The notes: generated by a model from the letters alone, not told the origin. 64,000 nucleotides of DNA from Roseovarius sp. (GCA_029212365.1 JARGOC010000019.1:1-64000), one strand, 5' to 3'. Shown: positions 38,131-47,439, numbered from the stretch's first letter. A program made the numbers and translations.

Positions 38131-38276
38131 CGCCCTGCAAAAGCTAAAGTGGCAAATTTCGCCCATCTTCACGCCTTTACCATTCGGTAATATTGAAATA
38201 TCATAATGCCCTTGTTACGTTTAACATATGCCCTGCACCGGGGTTTCATCGGTGCGCAACCCAGGAGGACATTGTC

Positions 38277-38693
38277 CTGTCTTTCACCGCTGACGCGGCC
38301 ACCGCCGCTGATCAAAAGGCGCACAAAGTGACGCCCGACACACGCGCAAACAGCGAATCTCAGCTCAAGCGCATCCTTACCTCTCTGAGCGACGATAAGG
38401 CCGAAGACATCGTGCAGATTGATCTGCGTGGTAAAACGGCGATCGGCGACTACATGGTGATATGCTCTGGCCGCTCCTCGCGGCAAGTTGGCGCCCTGGC
38501 AGAAAAGCTGTCTGAGCGGCTGAAAAATGAACTCAACGTACCAACCAGAATCGAAGGTAAAGGCACCGGCGATTGGGTGTTGTTGGATACCGGAGATGTG
38601 ATTGTGCATATCTTCCGCCCAGAAGTGCGCGAGTTTTACCAGCTTGAAAAAATGTGGTTGCCTGGCAGCGAGACCACGACCACGCAAAGCTGA
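38277..38693 (+). CDS. rsfS: Ribosomal silencing factor RsfS, probable non-ATG start
   Basis: Encodes the conserved RsfS core (DDKAEDIVQIDLRGKTAIGDYMVICSGRSSRQV, then FRPEVREFYQLEKMW), a factor that binds ribosomal protein uL14 and blocks subunit joining. There is no ATG in frame before the core. A perfect AGGAGG (38263-38268) points to a CTG at 38277, eight bases on, giving 138 residues. GTG further in (38328) with AAGGCG upstream is the alternative. Its TGA is directly followed by the rlmH ATG. Confidence 0.85.
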   Translation: MSFTADAATAADQKAHKVTPDTRANSESQLKRILTSLSDDKAEDIVQIDLRGKTAIGDYMVICSGRSSRQVGALAEKLSERLKNELNVPTRIEGKGTGDWVLLDTGDVIVHIFRPEVREFYQLEKMWLPGSETTTTQS

Positions 38694-39164
38694 ATGCGCG
38701 TACATATCTGCGCAGTGGGCCGGTTACGCACGGGCCCGGAGGCAGACCTTCTGGATGATTACCTGACCCGATTTGACCGCAGCGGGCGTGCTTTGTCCTT
38801 GTCCAAGGGCGAGGTCCGTGAGGTTGAGGATAAAAAGGGCAAGGGCATGCAGGCCGAGGCCGACCTGCTGGTGCGCGCCATTCCCGATGGGGCGACGGTG
38901 GTGGCTTTGGATGAACGTGGCCAGGTGCTCAGCTCGCCCGAGTTTGCCACTAAGATCGCCCATTGGCGTGATGATGGCTGCGCTGATCTGGCTTTTGTGA
39001 TTGGCGGGGCGGACGGGCTCAGCAAAGAGCTGCGCGCGCGCGCCGATTTCAAACTCAGCTTTGGCCGTATGGTCTGGCCCCATATGCTGGCGCGGGTCAT
39101 GCTGAGCGAACAGCTGTATCGTGCGGCATCCATATTGGCAGGTGCCCCGTATCACCGCGAATAG
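38694..39164 (+). CDS. rlmH: 23S rRNA (pseudouridine-1915-N3)-methyltransferase
   Basis: Encodes 156 residues, the standard RlmH length. The SPOUT knot motifs FVIGGADGLS near residue 100 and LSEQLYRAASILAGAPYHR at the end are diagnostic. It methylates helix 69 of 23S rRNA on the assembled ribosome. Directly after rsfS, an arrangement conserved across bacteria. Confidence 0.96.
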   Translation: MRVHICAVGRLRTGPEADLLDDYLTRFDRSGRALSLSKGEVREVEDKKGKGMQAEADLLVRAIPDGATVVALDERGQVLSSPEFATKIAHWRDDGCADLAFVIGGADGLSKELRARADFKLSFGRMVWPHMLARVMLSEQLYRAASILAGAPYHRE

Positions 39165-39294
39165 GGCGAGAGGCATTGGCGCGGCAATTGAGACGGACGT
39201 CTCCTTCGCGGACTCTGCCGCCATCCGAACAACTTGCTGCATGGTCTGCTTCAAGTTATATCTCAAGCTAACCAAGCAAAAACAGGCGAGTAGG

Positions 39295-39945
39295 ATGCTT
39301 CGTATTTGGGGCCGAAAATCATCATCGAACGTTCAAGCCCTGATGTGGTGCGTTGGTGAGCTAAAATTAAAGTATGACCGGACCGATGCAGGGCATATTT
39401 ATGGAGGCACCGACACTAGTGAATTCTTTGAGATGAATCCCAACCGGACGGTTCCGGTTTTGAAAGATGGCGATGGATCGGCTCTTTGGGAAACGGGCGC
39501 AACTCTCCGATACTTGGCAAATGCTTATGCCAATGACTCCTTTTGGCCGAAAAATCCGTCAAAGCGCGCGCAAGTGGATAAGTGGGCTGAATGGTCAAAA
39601 ATCAATATTGCCCTTGGATTTACAGCGCCGGTTTTCTGGCGTGTAGTCCGTACGCCGAAGGCGCAGCAAGACCCCAAGGCTATTTCCGACGCTCTTCGGA
39701 ATCTCCATTCGAAGTTGCAGATTGCCGAAGACCAACTACAGAACAATGAGTGGCTAAGTGGCGCCGACTTCACACTGGCAGATATCCAGTTCGGGCACAT
39801 ACTCTACCGATACTTTAATATTGAGATCGAAAGACCTGAGTGGCCCTCGATAAGTCGATACTTTGACAGTCTTCTAAAACGTGACCCATACAAAGAACAT
39901 GTTGCGCTTCCCTACGATGAGCTTCGGGCTTCTTTGCCCAATTAG
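39295..39945 (+). CDS. Glutathione S-transferase family protein
   Basis: Encodes 216 residues. The thioredoxin-like N-domain has MLRIWGRKSSSNVQAL and NPNRTVPVL; ETGATLRYLA is the conserved glutathione-binding stretch. A helical C-domain follows. The N-terminal Ser in GRKSSSN may be the catalytic residue. Base composition is visibly more AT-rich than rlmH and gpmI, which flank it, and in related genomes those genes are usually neighbours. So this looks like an insertion. Substrate unknown. Confidence 0.85.
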   Translation: MLRIWGRKSSSNVQALMWCVGELKLKYDRTDAGHIYGGTDTSEFFEMNPNRTVPVLKDGDGSALWETGATLRYLANAYANDSFWPKNPSKRAQVDKWAEWSKINIALGFTAPVFWRVVRTPKAQQDPKAISDALRNLHSKLQIAEDQLQNNEWLSGADFTLADIQFGHILYRYFNIEIERPEWPSISRYFDSLLKRDPYKEHVALPYDELRASLPN

Positions 39946-40192
39946 CTGCCGTTCAACCAGACCGCAGCATCGGTCGAAGTGGGCTCAAAACAGACATCTG
40001 TGTCGACATTCAAGACAGCGATGCCGCGAATAGGTGATCTGCATCACAACACCCCAATGGTGCCGGATTGCCCAGCTTGTCGTCATGTCTGAGCCTCACA
40101 ACCCCAAACAAACTTCCCATGTTACCGCTACCCCACCTTCACCCCGGCCCCCATAGGCGTTAGATACCCCTGCAAGCAGGCAGGAGCTTTGA

Positions 40193-41710
40193 GTGAGTAC
40201 GCCTAAACCAGTTGTTTTGTGCATCCTTGATGGGTGGGGTCTGTCCGAGGACACCGCAGCCAATGCACCGGTATTGGCCGATACACCTGTGTTTGATCGT
40301 CTGATGGCCACCTGTCCCAATAACACGCTTATCACTCATGGCCCCGACGTGGGGCTGCCAACCGGGCAGATGGGCAATTCTGAGGTGGGCCACACCAATA
40401 TTGGTGCCGGGCGTGTGGTGGCGATGGATCTGGGGCAGATTGATCTGGCCATCGAAGACGGTAGCTTTTTCAACAATGATGCCATTCAGCGATTTGCAGA
40501 TCATTTGCGCCAATCCGGCGGCACGGCACATTTGTTGGGTCTGATTTCGGACGGCGGCGTGCATGGCCACATCACCCATGTGATCGCTGCGGCCAAAGCG
40601 CTGCGTGATGCGGGCATCCCGGTGGTGTTGCACGCCATGACAGATGGCCGCGATGTCGCCCCCAAAAGTGCGCTAACCTATCTGAATGAATTGCAGGACG
40701 GGCTGCCGGAGGGCGTGCAGATCGCCACCCTTTCGGGGCGCTATTTTGCCATGGACCGCGACAACCGCTGGAGCCGCGTCCGCGAGGCTTATGACGCGAT
40801 GATCCTTGGCAAAGGCCCGCAGTCCGACACACCCGAAATTGCCATTCGTAATGGCTATGCCCGCTCGGAAACCGATGAGTTCATCTCGGCCACCGTGATC
40901 GGCGATTATTCAGGCGCGAAAGATGGCGACGGCGTCTTTTGTCTGAACTTCCGTGCAGATCGCGCGCGTGAAATCCTGCGGGCCATTGCGGAACCCGATT
41001 TTGAAGGCTTCGACACAGGCCCCCGTCCCGAATGGGCCGCTCTGTTGGGAATGGTCGAATATTCGCGCGAGCATAACGCCTGGATCGACGCGGTCTTTCC
41101 GGCGCGCGATATCAAGAACACGCTGGCCGAATGGGTTTCAAAGCAAGGCAAAACCCAGTTTCATCTGGCCGAAACCGAAAAATACCCGCATGTGACCTTC
41201 TTTCTGAATGGTGGCGTCGAAGAGCCGGTGCCCGGCGAGGACCGCTATGTTGCCCCCTCACCGAATGTGGCGACCTATGATTTGCAGCCCGAAATGTCTG
41301 CCAACGAAGTGACCAGCCACTTTGTGGCCAGCATAGGCGATGGTTATGATCTGATCGTGGTCAATTATGCCAACCCCGATATGGTTGGCCACACCGGTGA
41401 TCTGCACGCCGCGATGAAAGCTTGCGAAGCGGTTGATCAGGGGTTGGGCCGTGTCATTGAGGCGCTGAACAAAGTTGGTGGCGCGATGATCATCACGGCG
41501 GACCACGGCAATTGCGAGGTCATGGTTGACCCTGAAACAGGTGGGCCACACACAGCACATACCACCAATCCGGTGCCGGTGATTTTGGTAGGCGGGCCTG
41601 AGGGTGTGCACCTAAAAAGCGGCGCGCTTTGCGATCTGGCGCCCACCCTGTTGCAAATGATGGATCTACCGCAGCCGCCCGAGATGACAGGAAAGAGCCT
41701 GATCTTATGA
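40193..41710 (+). CDS. gpmI: 2,3-bisphosphoglycerate-independent phosphoglycerate mutase
   Basis: Encodes 505 residues from a GTG at 40193 with AGGAG upstream. The alkaline-phosphatase-like metal site starts at D13 (LDGWG) and the catalytic Ser is S63 in GNSEVGHTNIGAGRVV. DHGNCE near the end supplies metal ligands. It interconverts 3- and 2-phosphoglycerate with manganese. The next gene overlaps its stop by four bases (ATGA). Confidence 0.96.
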   Translation: MSTPKPVVLCILDGWGLSEDTAANAPVLADTPVFDRLMATCPNNTLITHGPDVGLPTGQMGNSEVGHTNIGAGRVVAMDLGQIDLAIEDGSFFNNDAIQRFADHLRQSGGTAHLLGLISDGGVHGHITHVIAAAKALRDAGIPVVLHAMTDGRDVAPKSALTYLNELQDGLPEGVQIATLSGRYFAMDRDNRWSRVREAYDAMILGKGPQSDTPEIAIRNGYARSETDEFISATVIGDYSGAKDGDGVFCLNFRADRAREILRAIAEPDFEGFDTGPRPEWAALLGMVEYSREHNAWIDAVFPARDIKNTLAEWVSKQGKTQFHLAETEKYPHVTFFLNGGVEEPVPGEDRYVAPSPNVATYDLQPEMSANEVTSHFVASIGDGYDLIVVNYANPDMVGHTGDLHAAMKACEAVDQGLGRVIEALNKVGGAMIITADHGNCEVMVDPETGGPHTAHTTNPVPVILVGGPEGVHLKSGALCDLAPTLLQMMDLPQPPEMTGKSLIL

Positions 41711-42834
41711 GATGGCTGGCAGCTCTTTTGATCTGCCTGCCCGCTTTGGCGATGGGCCAACCTGATCCGGCCGAGGCCGCCCGCACCGCCGCAAACAGGT
41801 TGAACGCCGCGGCCCTTTCCCTGAACAAGGCCGAAGGTGCGCGCAACCGCGTCAAGGCATTGACCGAAACGGTACATGCCTACGAGGACGGCTTGCGCGC
41901 CATGCGTGACGGGCTGCGCCGTGCGGCCATCCGCGAAGATACCCTGACCCGCGAATTGCAATCGCGTGAGGGCGAAATTGCCCGCCTGTTGGGGGTACTA
42001 CAAAGCATCGGGTCCACGCCATCGCCGGTGTTTTTGTTGCATCCCACCGGGCCTGTGGGCACGGCGCGATCTGGTATGATCCTTGCGGATGTTACCCCTG
42101 CACTGGATCAACACGCCGCCCGCCTGCGGGGACAACTGGAAGAAGTCAGCGTTCTGCGCCAGCTTCAACAAAGTGCGGCAGACACATTGGAAGACGGGCT
42201 GATCGGCGCTCAAAAGGCGCGCGCCGCCCTGAGCCAAGCCATATCAGACCGCATCGAATTGCCGCGTCGCTTTAGCGAAGACCCGGTCAAAACCGGGCTG
42301 CTTATTGCCTCAACCGAAACGCTTGAAGGGTTCGCCAGTGGCCTGAACGAGATAGCGGTGGACGAAGCCCCAGGCAGTTTACCCGGTGTTGACGATCGCA
42401 AAGGCGCATTGCCCCTGCCGGTGCGTGGCCGCATTCTGCGCCAGGCAAACGAGCCGGACGCCGCCGGTATCATGCGCCCCGGCATCGTTATGGCGACCCG
42501 CCCGTCAGCTCTTGTTACCACTCCCGCAGCGGCCACCATCCGCTATCAGGGGCAGCTATTGGATTACGGCAATGTGATCATTCTGGAGCCTCAGGCGGGC
42601 CTTCTAATGGTGTTCGCCGGACTTGACGTGGTCTATGGTCAGACCGGCGAGGTACTGCCAGGGGGCAGTCCTGTGGGCCTTATGGGTGGCGATGGGCGTG
42701 ATGCAGGTGCAATTTTGTCCCAAATTAGCAATGAGACGGGTGCCGAGCAAACCGAAACCCTCTATATAGAGGTCAGAGAAGACAACAGCCCAGTGAACCC
42801 GGCTGCGTGGTTCAAAACGGACAAGGACGATTGA
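41707..42834 (+). CDS. EnvC-like murein hydrolase activator with degenerate LytM domain
   Basis: Encodes 375 residues. A signal peptide (about 1-17) precedes a long coiled coil (about 20-215) and a C-terminal LytM/M23 domain. In that domain the zinc ligands (HxxxD and HxH) are absent: the segment YGNVIILEPQAGLLMVFAGL replaces the usual His-containing strand. Degenerate LytM domains of this type activate amidases at the division site. It is encoded between gpmI and ctpA, a common alphaproteobacterial order. Confidence 0.87.
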   Translation: MRWLAALLICLPALAMGQPDPAEAARTAANRLNAAALSLNKAEGARNRVKALTETVHAYEDGLRAMRDGLRRAAIREDTLTRELQSREGEIARLLGVLQSIGSTPSPVFLLHPTGPVGTARSGMILADVTPALDQHAARLRGQLEEVSVLRQLQQSAADTLEDGLIGAQKARAALSQAISDRIELPRRFSEDPVKTGLLIASTETLEGFASGLNEIAVDEAPGSLPGVDDRKGALPLPVRGRILRQANEPDAAGIMRPGIVMATRPSALVTTPAAATIRYQGQLLDYGNVIILEPQAGLLMVFAGLDVVYGQTGEVLPGGSPVGLMGGDGRDAGAILSQISNETGAEQTETLYIEVREDNSPVNPAAWFKTDKDD

Positions 42835-42838
42835 ACGT

Positions 42839-44176
42839 ATGAAAAAATTTCTGATGGCCGCTGCGGTTGGCACTTTAACCGGTCTCGTTGTGTCAACGCA
42901 GGTGGCCGCCCCGCTACTGGCGCAAGAATCGGTGAAATCCACCAATGTGTATGAACAGCTGGACCTTTTTGGTGACATCTTTGAGCGTATCCGCGCGCAA
43001 TATGTTGAAGACGTGGACGAAGCCGAGCTGATTGAAGCGGCGATCAATGGCATGCTCACCTCGCTTGATCCACATTCCAGTTACCTGTCGCCCGATGATG
43101 CCGCCGACATGCGTGTGCAGACCAGCGGAGAGTTTGGCGGGCTGGGTATTGAAGTGACACAGGAAGAGGGCTTTGTGAAAGTTGTCTCGCCCATGGATGG
43201 CACCCCCGCTGATGAAGCGGGCATGGAGGCCGGCGATTTCATCACTCATGTAGACAATGAAAGCGTGCTGGGGCTGACCCTGGATGAGGCCGTGGACTTG
43301 ATGCGCGGGCCAGTGGGGTCAGAAATCGTGATCACCGTTGTGCGTGAGGGAGAAAACGAGCCCTTCGATGTCTCCATAATTCGCGACACCATCAAACTGA
43401 CAGCGGTGCGCGCCCGGACCGAGCAAAACACCGTGGTACTGCGCGTCACAACCTTCAACGACCAGACCTATAAAAACCTGGCCAGCAAGCTGGAAGAACA
43501 GGTTGAAGAGGCCGGCGGCATGGATGCCATCAACGGCTTTGTGCTGGATCTGCGCAACAATCCCGGTGGTCTTTTGACTCAGGCGATCAAAGTGTCTGAT
43601 GCCTTCATGGACAAAGGTGAAATCGTCAGCACCCGTGGCCGCAACCCCGCCGATGGAGATCGTTTCAATGCGGAATTGGGCGATCTTGCCATGGGCAAGC
43701 CGATGGTTGTGTTGATCAACGGCGGCTCAGCCTCGGCCTCTGAAATTGTGGCGGGCGCGTTGCAGGATCATCATCGCGCGATCGTTGTGGGCACCAAAAG
43801 CTTTGGCAAAGGCTCGGTTCAGACTGTGATGCCGCTGCGCGGAGATGGGGCCATGCGCCTGACCACAGCGCGCTATTACACGCCATCAGGCCGCTCTATT
43901 CAGGCGCTGGGTGTCTCACCTGATATTCTGGTTGAACAGCCCCGCCGCCCGGTGAACGAGGATGAAACCGAGGAAAACCCGTCCCGCGGTGGGCGTACCG
44001 AGGCCGATCTACGCGGCAGCCTGAACAATGACAGCCTGACCGAGGATGAAATCCGCCAGATCGAAGAAGATCGCGTCAAGGCCGAAGAGGCCGCCAAACT
44101 GCGCGAGGAAGATTATCAGCTGGCCTATGCCATCGACCTCTTGCATGGCATGTCCGTGCTGGGCGGAGCCGAGTAA
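42839..44176 (+). CDS. ctpA: Carboxy-terminal processing protease (S41 family)
   Basis: Encodes 445 residues: a signal peptide (about 1-28), an N-terminal helical cap, a PDZ domain (about 95-185), and the S41 catalytic core. The Ser-Lys dyad is S299 in GGSASASE and K324 in SFGKGSVQT. It acts in the periplasm to cleave proteins from their C-terminus. The last gene of the gpmI group, followed by a strong terminator at 44198. Confidence 0.95.
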   Translation: MKKFLMAAAVGTLTGLVVSTQVAAPLLAQESVKSTNVYEQLDLFGDIFERIRAQYVEDVDEAELIEAAINGMLTSLDPHSSYLSPDDAADMRVQTSGEFGGLGIEVTQEEGFVKVVSPMDGTPADEAGMEAGDFITHVDNESVLGLTLDEAVDLMRGPVGSEIVITVVREGENEPFDVSIIRDTIKLTAVRARTEQNTVVLRVTTFNDQTYKNLASKLEEQVEEAGGMDAINGFVLDLRNNPGGLLTQAIKVSDAFMDKGEIVSTRGRNPADGDRFNAELGDLAMGKPMVVLINGGSASASEIVAGALQDHHRAIVVGTKSFGKGSVQTVMPLRGDGAMRLTTARYYTPSGRSIQALGVSPDILVEQPRRPVNEDETEENPSRGGRTEADLRGSLNNDSLTEDEIRQIEEDRVKAEEAAKLREEDYQLAYAIDLLHGMSVLGGAE

Positions 44177-44197
44177 GCCTCACTCCATTAACGCGTA

Positions 44198-44235
44198 AAG
44201 CGCCGGGACAGAGATACTCTGTGCCCGGCGCTTTT
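44198..44235 (+). terminator. Rho-independent terminator of ctpA
   Basis: A 16-bp stem with one bulged base, AAGCGCCGGG plus ACAGAG pairing across a 3-base loop with CTCTGT and CCCGGCGCTT, runs into TTTT. It starts 22 bases after the ctpA stop. Confidence 0.9.
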
Positions 44236-44311
44236 GTGTTTGGGAAGATAGGTCTGGACAGTGTCGAGATGACCGATTTGAGCCCTGTTGACCTTACATT
44301 TGGAACACCCA

Positions 44312-44467
44312 GCCGGTTAACAGCCGCTTTAGCGGCCCGGCCATCGTCAGCCCCTCCCTTGGGCTGGCGATATGTCTGAGCTAGGTGCTTCTTTCGGCCT
44401 GATGGATGTGTTTTGCGGGCATAAAGCACTCCAGAATATCTGTCGGTTCGCCACCCCAGGGGCTAAC
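44312..44467 (+). repeat. Dispersed structured intergenic repeat, copy B
   Basis: Same element as at 22738-22886, here on the plus strand, downstream of ctpA and its terminator. The identical 32-base core is at 44343-44374. The upstream hairpin is CCGC-TTTA-GCGG (44324-44335), different in sequence from copy A but still complementary. It begins GCCGGTTAACAG and ends near TCGCCACCCC. No open reading frame is convincing here or in the rest of the gap to 44543. Confidence 0.75.
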
Positions 44468-44543
44468 GTTGACCTTCTGTTGCTAAGTCTATGCAAATGA
44501 CCGCTATGTCCGCAGAGCAGACCTTCAGCCTTCACCGTCCACC

Positions 44544-44729
44544 TCACTCCAGAACGCGTCCCTCATCCACCAGCATCACCGGGATGCCGTTGCGGATGGG
44601 AAAGGCCAGGTTGGCAGCGCGGCTGATCAGTTCTTGCGCATCGGCGTCATACTCCAGCCGCGTCTGGGTCAGCGGGCAGATCAGCGCCTCCAGCATGCGC
44701 CGGTCAAAGCTGTTTGGTGCAACACTCAT
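44544..44729 (-). CDS. Trm112-family zinc-ribbon-like protein
   Basis: Encodes 61 residues: [21 protein letters not shown] and [13 protein letters not shown] are the Trm112/UPF0434 signature. Only one Cys of the zinc ribbon remains, as is usual in bacterial members. The eukaryotic homologue activates methyltransferases; the bacterial role is unclear. It overlaps the LON-domain gene by four bases. Confidence 0.88.
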   Translation of the reverse strand: MSVAPNSFDRRMLEALICPLTQTRLEYDADAQELISRAANLAFPIRNGIPVMLVDEGRVLE

Positions 44730-45379
44730 TGCATCACCTCTTCATTCCCTTCCCCACGACGCAGGGCAAATTCGATTAATGTGACCAACGTTTCGCGCCG
44801 CGTGCTCAGCGATGGCGCCTCCAGCAGCGCTTGTTTGTCCTCGGGTTCAAATCCCAAAAGCATGGACAGTGAATTGATCAGCAATTCATCATCGGCGTCT
44901 TTCAGGGTGTCCCAATCAGTATCCAACTCGCGCGCGCTCAGGTAGCGATCCAGCAGATCCAGAAACGCCGAGCGGTCAAACCCCACGTCAACATCTTTTG
45001 GGCCGAGGTCACGCTCGAACCCCTCCCAGGATACCTGTGCGCGGCGGTAGGGGGTGAAGCCGTCGATTTCATCCACAATCCGAAAGCGCGACGCCCCCGA
45101 CAGGGTGATCATGTAGCGCCCGTCCTCGGATTCGGAAAACTGGGTGACACGTCCAGCGCAGCCAATGGAGTGCAGCCCGTTTTCAGCCCGCCCCGGTACG
45201 GCATTGGGCTGGATCATCCCGATCAGGCGCTGCGGCGTTTTCAAAACGTCTTCAAGCATTGCCAGATATCGCGGCTCAAACAGATGCAGCGGCAACCGCG
45301 AGCGAGGCAGCAACAGCGCACCCGGCAAGGGGAAGATCGGGATCACATCGGGCAAGTCAGTAAAATTGAACATCGTCAT
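44726..45379 (-). CDS. LON substrate-binding-domain protein
   Basis: Encodes 217 residues matching only the N-terminal (substrate-binding) domain of Lon: [26 protein letters not shown] is diagnostic. The ATPase and protease domains are absent. Alphaproteobacteria commonly carry this stand-alone form beside a YbbN-type thioredoxin, as here. It may present substrates to a protease or chaperone; unproven. Confidence 0.9.
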   Translation of the reverse strand: MTMFNFTDLPDVIPIFPLPGALLLPRSRLPLHLFEPRYLAMLEDVLKTPQRLIGMIQPNAVPGRAENGLHSIGCAGRVTQFSESEDGRYMITLSGASRFRIVDEIDGFTPYRRAQVSWEGFERDLGPKDVDVGFDRSAFLDLLDRYLSARELDTDWDTLKDADDELLINSLSMLLGFEPEDKQALLEAPSLSTRRETLVTLIEFALRRGEGNEEVMQ

Positions 45380-45399
45380 GGACTAACCCGCCCCCTGTA

Positions 45400-46317
45400 T
45401 CATGCAAATATCATGGAACTCAGCTTGCGACGGCCATTCAAGACAATCGGATCATTGGGTTTCAAAGCCTCAAATACGGTAAAAAGCTGTTGCTTGGCGG
45501 CGCCATCGTTCCATTCGCCATCACGGCGGAACAATTCCAGCAATTCGTCCACCGCCTCTTGGCTCTGGCCTGCGGCTTGCAACGCCTGCGCGAGATCAAA
45601 CCGCGCCTGATGGTTATCAGGGTCTGCGTCCACCGCAGCTTTCAACTCGCCCACGGGACCTGCATTCTGGGCTTGGCGGGCCAGTTCCAGTTGGGCATGT
45701 GCCGCTTCCAGTTCGGGGGCTGCGCTGATCTCGGCGGGGGCGCCGTTCAGGATCGCTTCGGCCTGATCCAGATCATCCATGGCAATATGCGCCCGCACCA
45801 TTCCGGCAAAGGCCGCAGCGCTGGCGGGATCTTCCTCAAGTATGGCTGCAAAGGTTTGCGCGGCATCAACCGCAGCACCTTCTTCCAGCATCTGTTCGGC
45901 GGCTTCGATCGCATCGTCCAGCCCGCCACTGGCGTCGCCACCTGCGGCCTCAATCGCTTTGGCGACAAAGGCATCAATCTCGGATGGGGGCAGCGCGCCC
46001 TGAAACGCATCAATCGGCTGTCCTTGCCAAAAGACATAGACCGTGGGGATAGATTGCACCTTCAGTTGGCCTGCAATCATCTGGTTTTCGTCGACATTGA
46101 TCTTGGCCATGCGCACAGCGCCTTTGGCCTTTGTCACGGCTGCTTCCAATGCCGGGCCCAGAGTTTTGCACGGGCCGCACCACGGCGCCCAGAAATCCAC
46201 GATCACCGGCACGGTTTGCGAGGCTTCGACCACCTCAACCATAAAGTCCGCCTCAGTGACGTCCTTGATCAGATCGGCGGCTCCGGCGGGGTTTTGGCCT
46301 TGGCCCAGTTCAAGCAT
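45400..46317 (-). CDS. YbbN/CnoX-type thioredoxin-fold co-chaperone
   Basis: Encodes 305 residues. An N-terminal thioredoxin domain has WCGPC (C47, C50) with the cis-Pro segment SIPTVYVF, then a C-terminal TPR-like helical region of about 170 residues. In E. coli, CnoX (YbbN) has lost thiol activity but guards clients during oxidative stress; this one keeps both Cys. AAGGGA precedes the ATG. Probably co-transcribed with the LON-domain and Trm112 genes. Confidence 0.9.
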   Translation of the reverse strand: MLELGQGQNPAGAADLIKDVTEADFMVEVVEASQTVPVIVDFWAPWCGPCKTLGPALEAAVTKAKGAVRMAKINVDENQMIAGQLKVQSIPTVYVFWQGQPIDAFQGALPPSEIDAFVAKAIEAAGGDASGGLDDAIEAAEQMLEEGAAVDAAQTFAAILEEDPASAAAFAGMVRAHIAMDDLDQAEAILNGAPAEISAAPELEAAHAQLELARQAQNAGPVGELKAAVDADPDNHQARFDLAQALQAAGQSQEAVDELLELFRRDGEWNDGAAKQQLFTVFEALKPNDPIVLNGRRKLSSMIFA

Positions 46318-46370
46318 TCATGCATTCCCTTATATATGACGCTGGGTATATGTGGCCCCGCGCCCTAAAG

Positions 46371-47159
46371 TCAAAGGTCAAAGCTGGCAAAAACCGGGGC
46401 ATGATCGCTCGGTTTCTCCCAGCCGCGTGCTGCGCGCATAACGCGGCTGGAGTGGCCGGCCCCCGAAATATCGGCTGTGGCCCAGACATGATCCAGGCGA
46501 CGGCCCTTATCAGCTTCGTCCCAATCGCGGGCGCGATATGACCACCAGCTGTACAACAAACCTTCGGGAATATCCTGACGGGTGATGTCCACCCAATTGC
46601 CCGCGTCTTGTGTTTGGGCCAGCTGTTCCACTTCGACAGGTGTATGGCTGACCACCTTCAGCAGTTTCTTGTGTGACCACACATCATCTTCGCGCGGGGC
46701 AATGTTGAGGTCGCCCACCAGAATGGATTTTTGTGGGGCGTCCTTGTGAAACCAGTCGCGCATCTCGGTCAGGTAATCCAGTTTCTGACCAAATTTCTCG
46801 TTCACCTCGCGGTCGGGCACATCACCACCGGCGGGCACATAAAAATTGTGGATCGTTACACCGTTTTCCAAACGCCCCGCGATATGGCGCGCGTGGCCAA
46901 GGCTGGCAAAATCCTCGGCGCCTGCTTCTACCATTGGCAGTTTCGACAGGATCGCCACACCGTTGTATCCCTTCTGCCCGCGCGCCACCATGTGGGTGTA
47001 ACCCAGCTCGGCAAAGGCCTCGGTCGGGATTTTCTCAACCGGGCTTTTGCATTCCTGCAGGCACAAAACATCCGGGCCTTCTTCGGCCAGCAATTTGCAA
47101 ACGATCGGCTCGCGCAGGCGGACCGAATTGATGTTCCAGGTGGCAAGGGTAAAGGACAT
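46371..47159 (-). CDS. xthA: Exodeoxyribonuclease III
   Basis: Encodes 262 residues from the ATG at 47159; an extended frame to 47327 crosses a terminator and is rejected. Motifs of the exonuclease/endonuclease superfamily: TWNINSVR, LQECK, GDLNIAP and the terminal RLDHVW and SDHAPV. It nicks DNA at abasic sites and trims 3' ends in repair. Confidence 0.94.
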   Translation of the reverse strand: MSFTLATWNINSVRLREPIVCKLLAEEGPDVLCLQECKSPVEKIPTEAFAELGYTHMVARGQKGYNGVAILSKLPMVEAGAEDFASLGHARHIAGRLENGVTIHNFYVPAGGDVPDREVNEKFGQKLDYLTEMRDWFHKDAPQKSILVGDLNIAPREDDVWSHKKLLKVVSHTPVEVEQLAQTQDAGNWVDITRQDIPEGLLYSWWSYRARDWDEADKGRRLDHVWATADISGAGHSSRVMRAARGWEKPSDHAPVFASFDL

Positions 47160-47304
47160 GGGCACAGCTCCGGCTTTTGGGGTTGTGGCGAACATGCCCA
47201 TGGGGCTTGGTCGGGTGCAACCTGTTTCCTGCGATTTATGCGCCTGTTTTTTGGATGGGGGTTTGCTGAATTGCCCTTGTTTGCAGGTGGCATCGCTCAA
47301 ACCC

Positions 47305-47334
47305 AAAAAAAGACCCCGGTAAATCACCGGGGTC
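47305..47334 (-). terminator. Rho-independent terminator of the response regulator gene
   Basis: On the minus strand GACCCCGGT (47334-47326) pairs with ACCGGGGTC (47320-47312) and is followed by seven T residues. It lies about 100 bases after the response regulator stop and ahead of xthA, so separates the two. Confidence 0.88.
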
Positions 47335-47439
47335 AGTCCAACAGGGAGTGCATATGATAACCCGCATATGCGACGGGTAAGTCATCTTATGTCAGCTTCT
47401 CACGCATGGGTCTGGTTTTCTTTGATCCACGTCAAAAAT

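Noticed and set aside
38193..38276. TTG-started upstream extension of rsfS
   Set aside because: It crosses the perfect AGGAGG, which would then be inside the coding region, and the added residues are not part of the conserved protein.
41707..42834. Active M23 endopeptidase
   Set aside because: The zinc-binding His and Asp positions are absent, so an activator role of EnvC type is more consistent.
44312..44467. Repeat as a member of the known cuckoo/CcsR RNA family
   Set aside because: The loop is CTCCCTT in one hairpin only, whereas that family as I recall it has CCUCCUCCC-type loops in both hairpins. Resemblance is noted but not enough to assign.
44347..44547. Minus-strand frame overlapping repeat copy B
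   Set aside because: The region is explained by the repeat with its covarying hairpins, and the frame has no start signal.
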